A DNA stretch of 12,805 nucleotides from Clostridia bacterium (GTDB lineage Bacteria > Bacillota > Clostridia > Christensenellales > CAG-138), in the NCBI GenBank assembly GCA_017435185.1, contig JAFSFN010000099.1:1-12805 (forward strand). The letters are read 5' to 3'. A model generated the notes under the pieces. The model did not search any database, had not been told where the DNA came from, and saw nothing but the letters and a program-made list of their open reading frames with translations. This document shows, in pieces, positions 11,485-12,805 of the stretch (position 1 is its first letter; every line of letters begins with the position of its first letter). The translations under genes were made by a program, and so were the position numbers.

Positions 11485-12588
11485 ATGCGTTTTACTGTTG
11501 ATACACAAGAATTTAATGCCGGTATTTCAACTGTTATAAAAGCTCTTTCATCAAAAACATCAATGGCTATACTTGAGGGAATATATATTGAAGCAAGAGA
11601 AAACGATGTTTTGTTAAAATGTACAGATCTCTCTCTTCAAATAGAAACAGTTATAGGTGCAACTGTTGAAGAAGAAGGTAAAATAGTCCTCCCCGGCAGA
11701 ATATTGTCCGAAATGATAAGAAAAATGCCAAATGAGCTTACTTCTGTAAATGTTGAAAATAAGACAGCTTATATAGAAAGTGGAAGAGCTAAAACAGCCA
11801 TTAAAGGAGAGAGCAGCGAAGATTATCATGATATGGCTAAAATTAAAAATTCCATATCTTTCAAAATAAGTCATAATAAGCTCAAAAATATGATAAAGCA
11901 ATGTATATTTGCAACTGCTCAGGATGATACAAAGCCTATACTTACAGGTGTTCTTTTGGAAGCAGAAGGCAATTCTGTAACGATGGTAGCACTTGACGGA
12001 TATCGTCTTGCTATGAGAAAAGAATATGTTTCACAAGAAGTTGAAGCTGAAAAGATAGTTATTCCTTATAAATCGCTTCTTGAAATAGGAAGAACCGTTA
12101 CAGACGGCGATGAAGAATTGACTGTTAATGTTTCTAAAACAAGCATTAACATAGATATGGGATATACAACAATAACATCAAGACTTCTTGACGGTGATTT
12201 TATAAAATACAGAAATATACTTCCTGAAAACCATCTTACAAGAGTAAGAATAAGCAGAGAAGAACTTGCGCAGAGTATAGAACGTGTTTCTATAATATCA
12301 AGAGAAGAAAAGACTAATCTTATAAGCCTTAATTTTGAAAATGACAAACTCTTAATAACGGCAAACAGTGAAATAGGAAAGAGTAACGAAGAAATAGACG
12401 CTGATATTATAGGCAATGATATAAAAATTGCTTTTAATTCAAAATATATGACAGATGTATTGAAGACTCTTGACGATGACGAAATATACCTTGAGATGAA
12501 TAATAATATAAGTCCTTGTATAATAAGGCCTCTTGATGGTGAAAAGTTCTATTATCTAGTTCTTCCTGTGCGTCATTTTTCTGAATAA
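11485..12588 (+). CDS. dnaN: DNA polymerase III beta subunit (sliding clamp)
   Basis: DnaN forms the dimeric ring that tethers DNA polymerase to DNA and is the docking site for many repair proteins. The 367-residue protein has three clamp domains of about 120 residues. Visible motifs are MRFTVDTQEF at the N-terminus, TDLSLQIE (48-55), the domain 2 block DGYRLAMR (171-178), LLDGDFIKYRNILP (234-247), NSKYMTDVL (318-326) and the C-terminal YYLVLPVR (356-363) lining the hydrophobic protein-binding pocket. The strong ribosome binding site ACGGAGGT (11473-11480) sits five bases before the ATG. It follows oriC and ends in its own terminator before recF; the small S4-domain gene (yaaA/rlbA) found between dnaN and recF in Bacillus is absent. 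Confidence 0.99.
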   Translation: MRFTVDTQEFNAGISTVIKALSSKTSMAILEGIYIEARENDVLLKCTDLSLQIETVIGATVEEEGKIVLPGRILSEMIRKMPNELTSVNVENKTAYIESGRAKTAIKGESSEDYHDMAKIKNSISFKISHNKLKNMIKQCIFATAQDDTKPILTGVLLEAEGNSVTMVALDGYRLAMRKEYVSQEVEAEKIVIPYKSLLEIGRTVTDGDEELTVNVSKTSINIDMGYTTITSRLLDGDFIKYRNILPENHLTRVRISREELAQSIERVSIISREEKTNLISLNFENDKLLITANSEIGKSNEEIDADIIGNDIKIAFNSKYMTDVLKTLDDDEIYLEMNNNISPCIIRPLDGEKFYYLVLPVRHFSE

Positions 12589-12611
12589 TTAATTTATATA
12601 ACTTTTATTAT

Positions 12612-12642
12612 AAAAAGCTCTCCTTTAAGGTAGAGCTTTTTT
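12612..12642 (+). terminator. Rho-independent terminator of dnaN
   Basis: AAAAAGCTCT (12612-12621) pairs perfectly with AGAGCTTTTT (12632-12641); inner CC/GG pairs with a bulged T add to the stem, and a T tract follows. It separates dnaN from recF transcription. Confidence 0.88.
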
Positions 12643-12664
12643 CTTCTCATTATAATAATACAAG

Positions 12665-12693
12665 TTGTAAAAATGCCTTAATTATGGTAGAAT
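12665..12693 (+). promoter_or_regulatory. Putative recF promoter giving a leaderless mRNA
   Basis: -35 TTGTAA (12665-12670), a 17-base spacer and -10 TAGAAT (12688-12693) with TGG before it (extended -10). The canonical +1 is 12700, the A of the recF ATG. The terminator just upstream makes an own promoter necessary. Confidence 0.6.
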
Positions 12694-12699
12694 TATAGC

Positions 12700-12805
12700 A
12701 TGCAGATAGAACGTTTGAAACTGAATAATTTCCGCAATTACGAATCGCTCGATGTAAAGTTCAGCAATGGCTTTAATGTTATAGTAGGAGATAATGCACA
12801 GGGTA
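12700..12805 (+). CDS. recF: DNA replication and repair protein RecF (N-terminal fragment, window end)
   Basis: RecF is an SMC-like ATPase that, with RecO and RecR, loads RecA at single-strand gaps. Only 35 codons are present: MQIERLKLNNFRNYESLDVKF followed by NVIVGDNAQG, which runs into the Walker A motif (GDNAQGKT in the family) where the window stops. The start is well supported by alignment with the family N-terminus (MxIxxLxLxNFRNY), yet no Shine-Dalgarno precedes it; a promoter six bases upstream suggests a leaderless transcript. Position after dnaN is conserved in most bacteria. Confidence 0.95.
   Translation, partial: MQIERLKLNNFRNYESLDVKFSNGFNVIVGDNAQG

Noticed and set aside
1..12805. 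CRISPR array, insertion sequence, tRNA or rRNA gene, toxin-antitoxin or phage genes
   Set aside because: No regularly spaced repeats, transposase motifs, tRNA-like folds or accessory genes were seen on either strand.

Overview
This window is a chromosomal replication-origin region from a low-GC, Gram-positive bacterium, most likely a member of Clostridia (Oscillospiraceae/Ruminococcaceae-like). The evidence is the block order rpmH-rnpA-yidD-yidC-jag-mnmE, mnmG-rsmG, noc and dnaA-dnaN-recF, a SpoIIIJ-type YidC without the E. coli periplasmic domain, a Jag/KhpB protein, and strong AGGAGG-type ribosome binding sites. The family-level placement is inference from gene content.

Layout. Positions 1-1077 hold the 3' part of tuf (EF-Tu, plus strand), ending in a strong terminator. 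The minus-strand pair mnmG-rsmG (3742 to 1186) converges on it. Next come two plus-strand genes, a Noc-type ParB paralogue (3891-4721) and a YugP-like membrane zinc metallopeptidase (4885-5598), each with its own terminator. The long minus-strand operon rpmH-rnpA-yidD-yidC-jag-mnmE (9641 to 5714) follows, driven by a near-consensus promoter at 9732-9761. To the right, dnaA (9938-11254), a 230-base oriC with six DnaA-box matches and an AT-rich tract, dnaN (11485-12588), a terminator and the first 35 codons of recF (12700 onward) all run on the plus strand.

How it fits together. DnaA binds the dnaA-dnaN spacer, opens the AT-rich stretch and starts replication; DnaN is the sliding clamp and RecF acts at gaps and stalled forks. 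The divergent left arm makes L34 (rpmH), the RNase P protein (rnpA), the membrane insertion machinery (yidD, yidC), an RNA-binding cell-envelope regulator (jag/khpB) and the tRNA wobble-uridine modification enzymes (mnmE with mnmG), plus the 16S rRNA methylase RsmG. Noc is expected to keep division off the nucleoid.

Most of the window is ordinary conserved core genome, and I found no clear new system. The points worth a second look are: (1) mnmG and recF, which both lack a Shine-Dalgarno and both carry a TTGTAA-17-TARAAT promoter that puts +1 exactly on the A of ATG, suggesting leaderless mRNAs; (2) a 19-bp stem between rpmH and rnpA; (3) an abrupt codon-usage break in tuf with two conserved tyrosines changed to serine; (4) tuf, noc and the peptidase facing the replication fork and splitting mnmE from mnmG; (5) a Cys in place of Asn in the MnmE G4 motif; and (6) paired palindromes carrying DnaA boxes just after dnaA.
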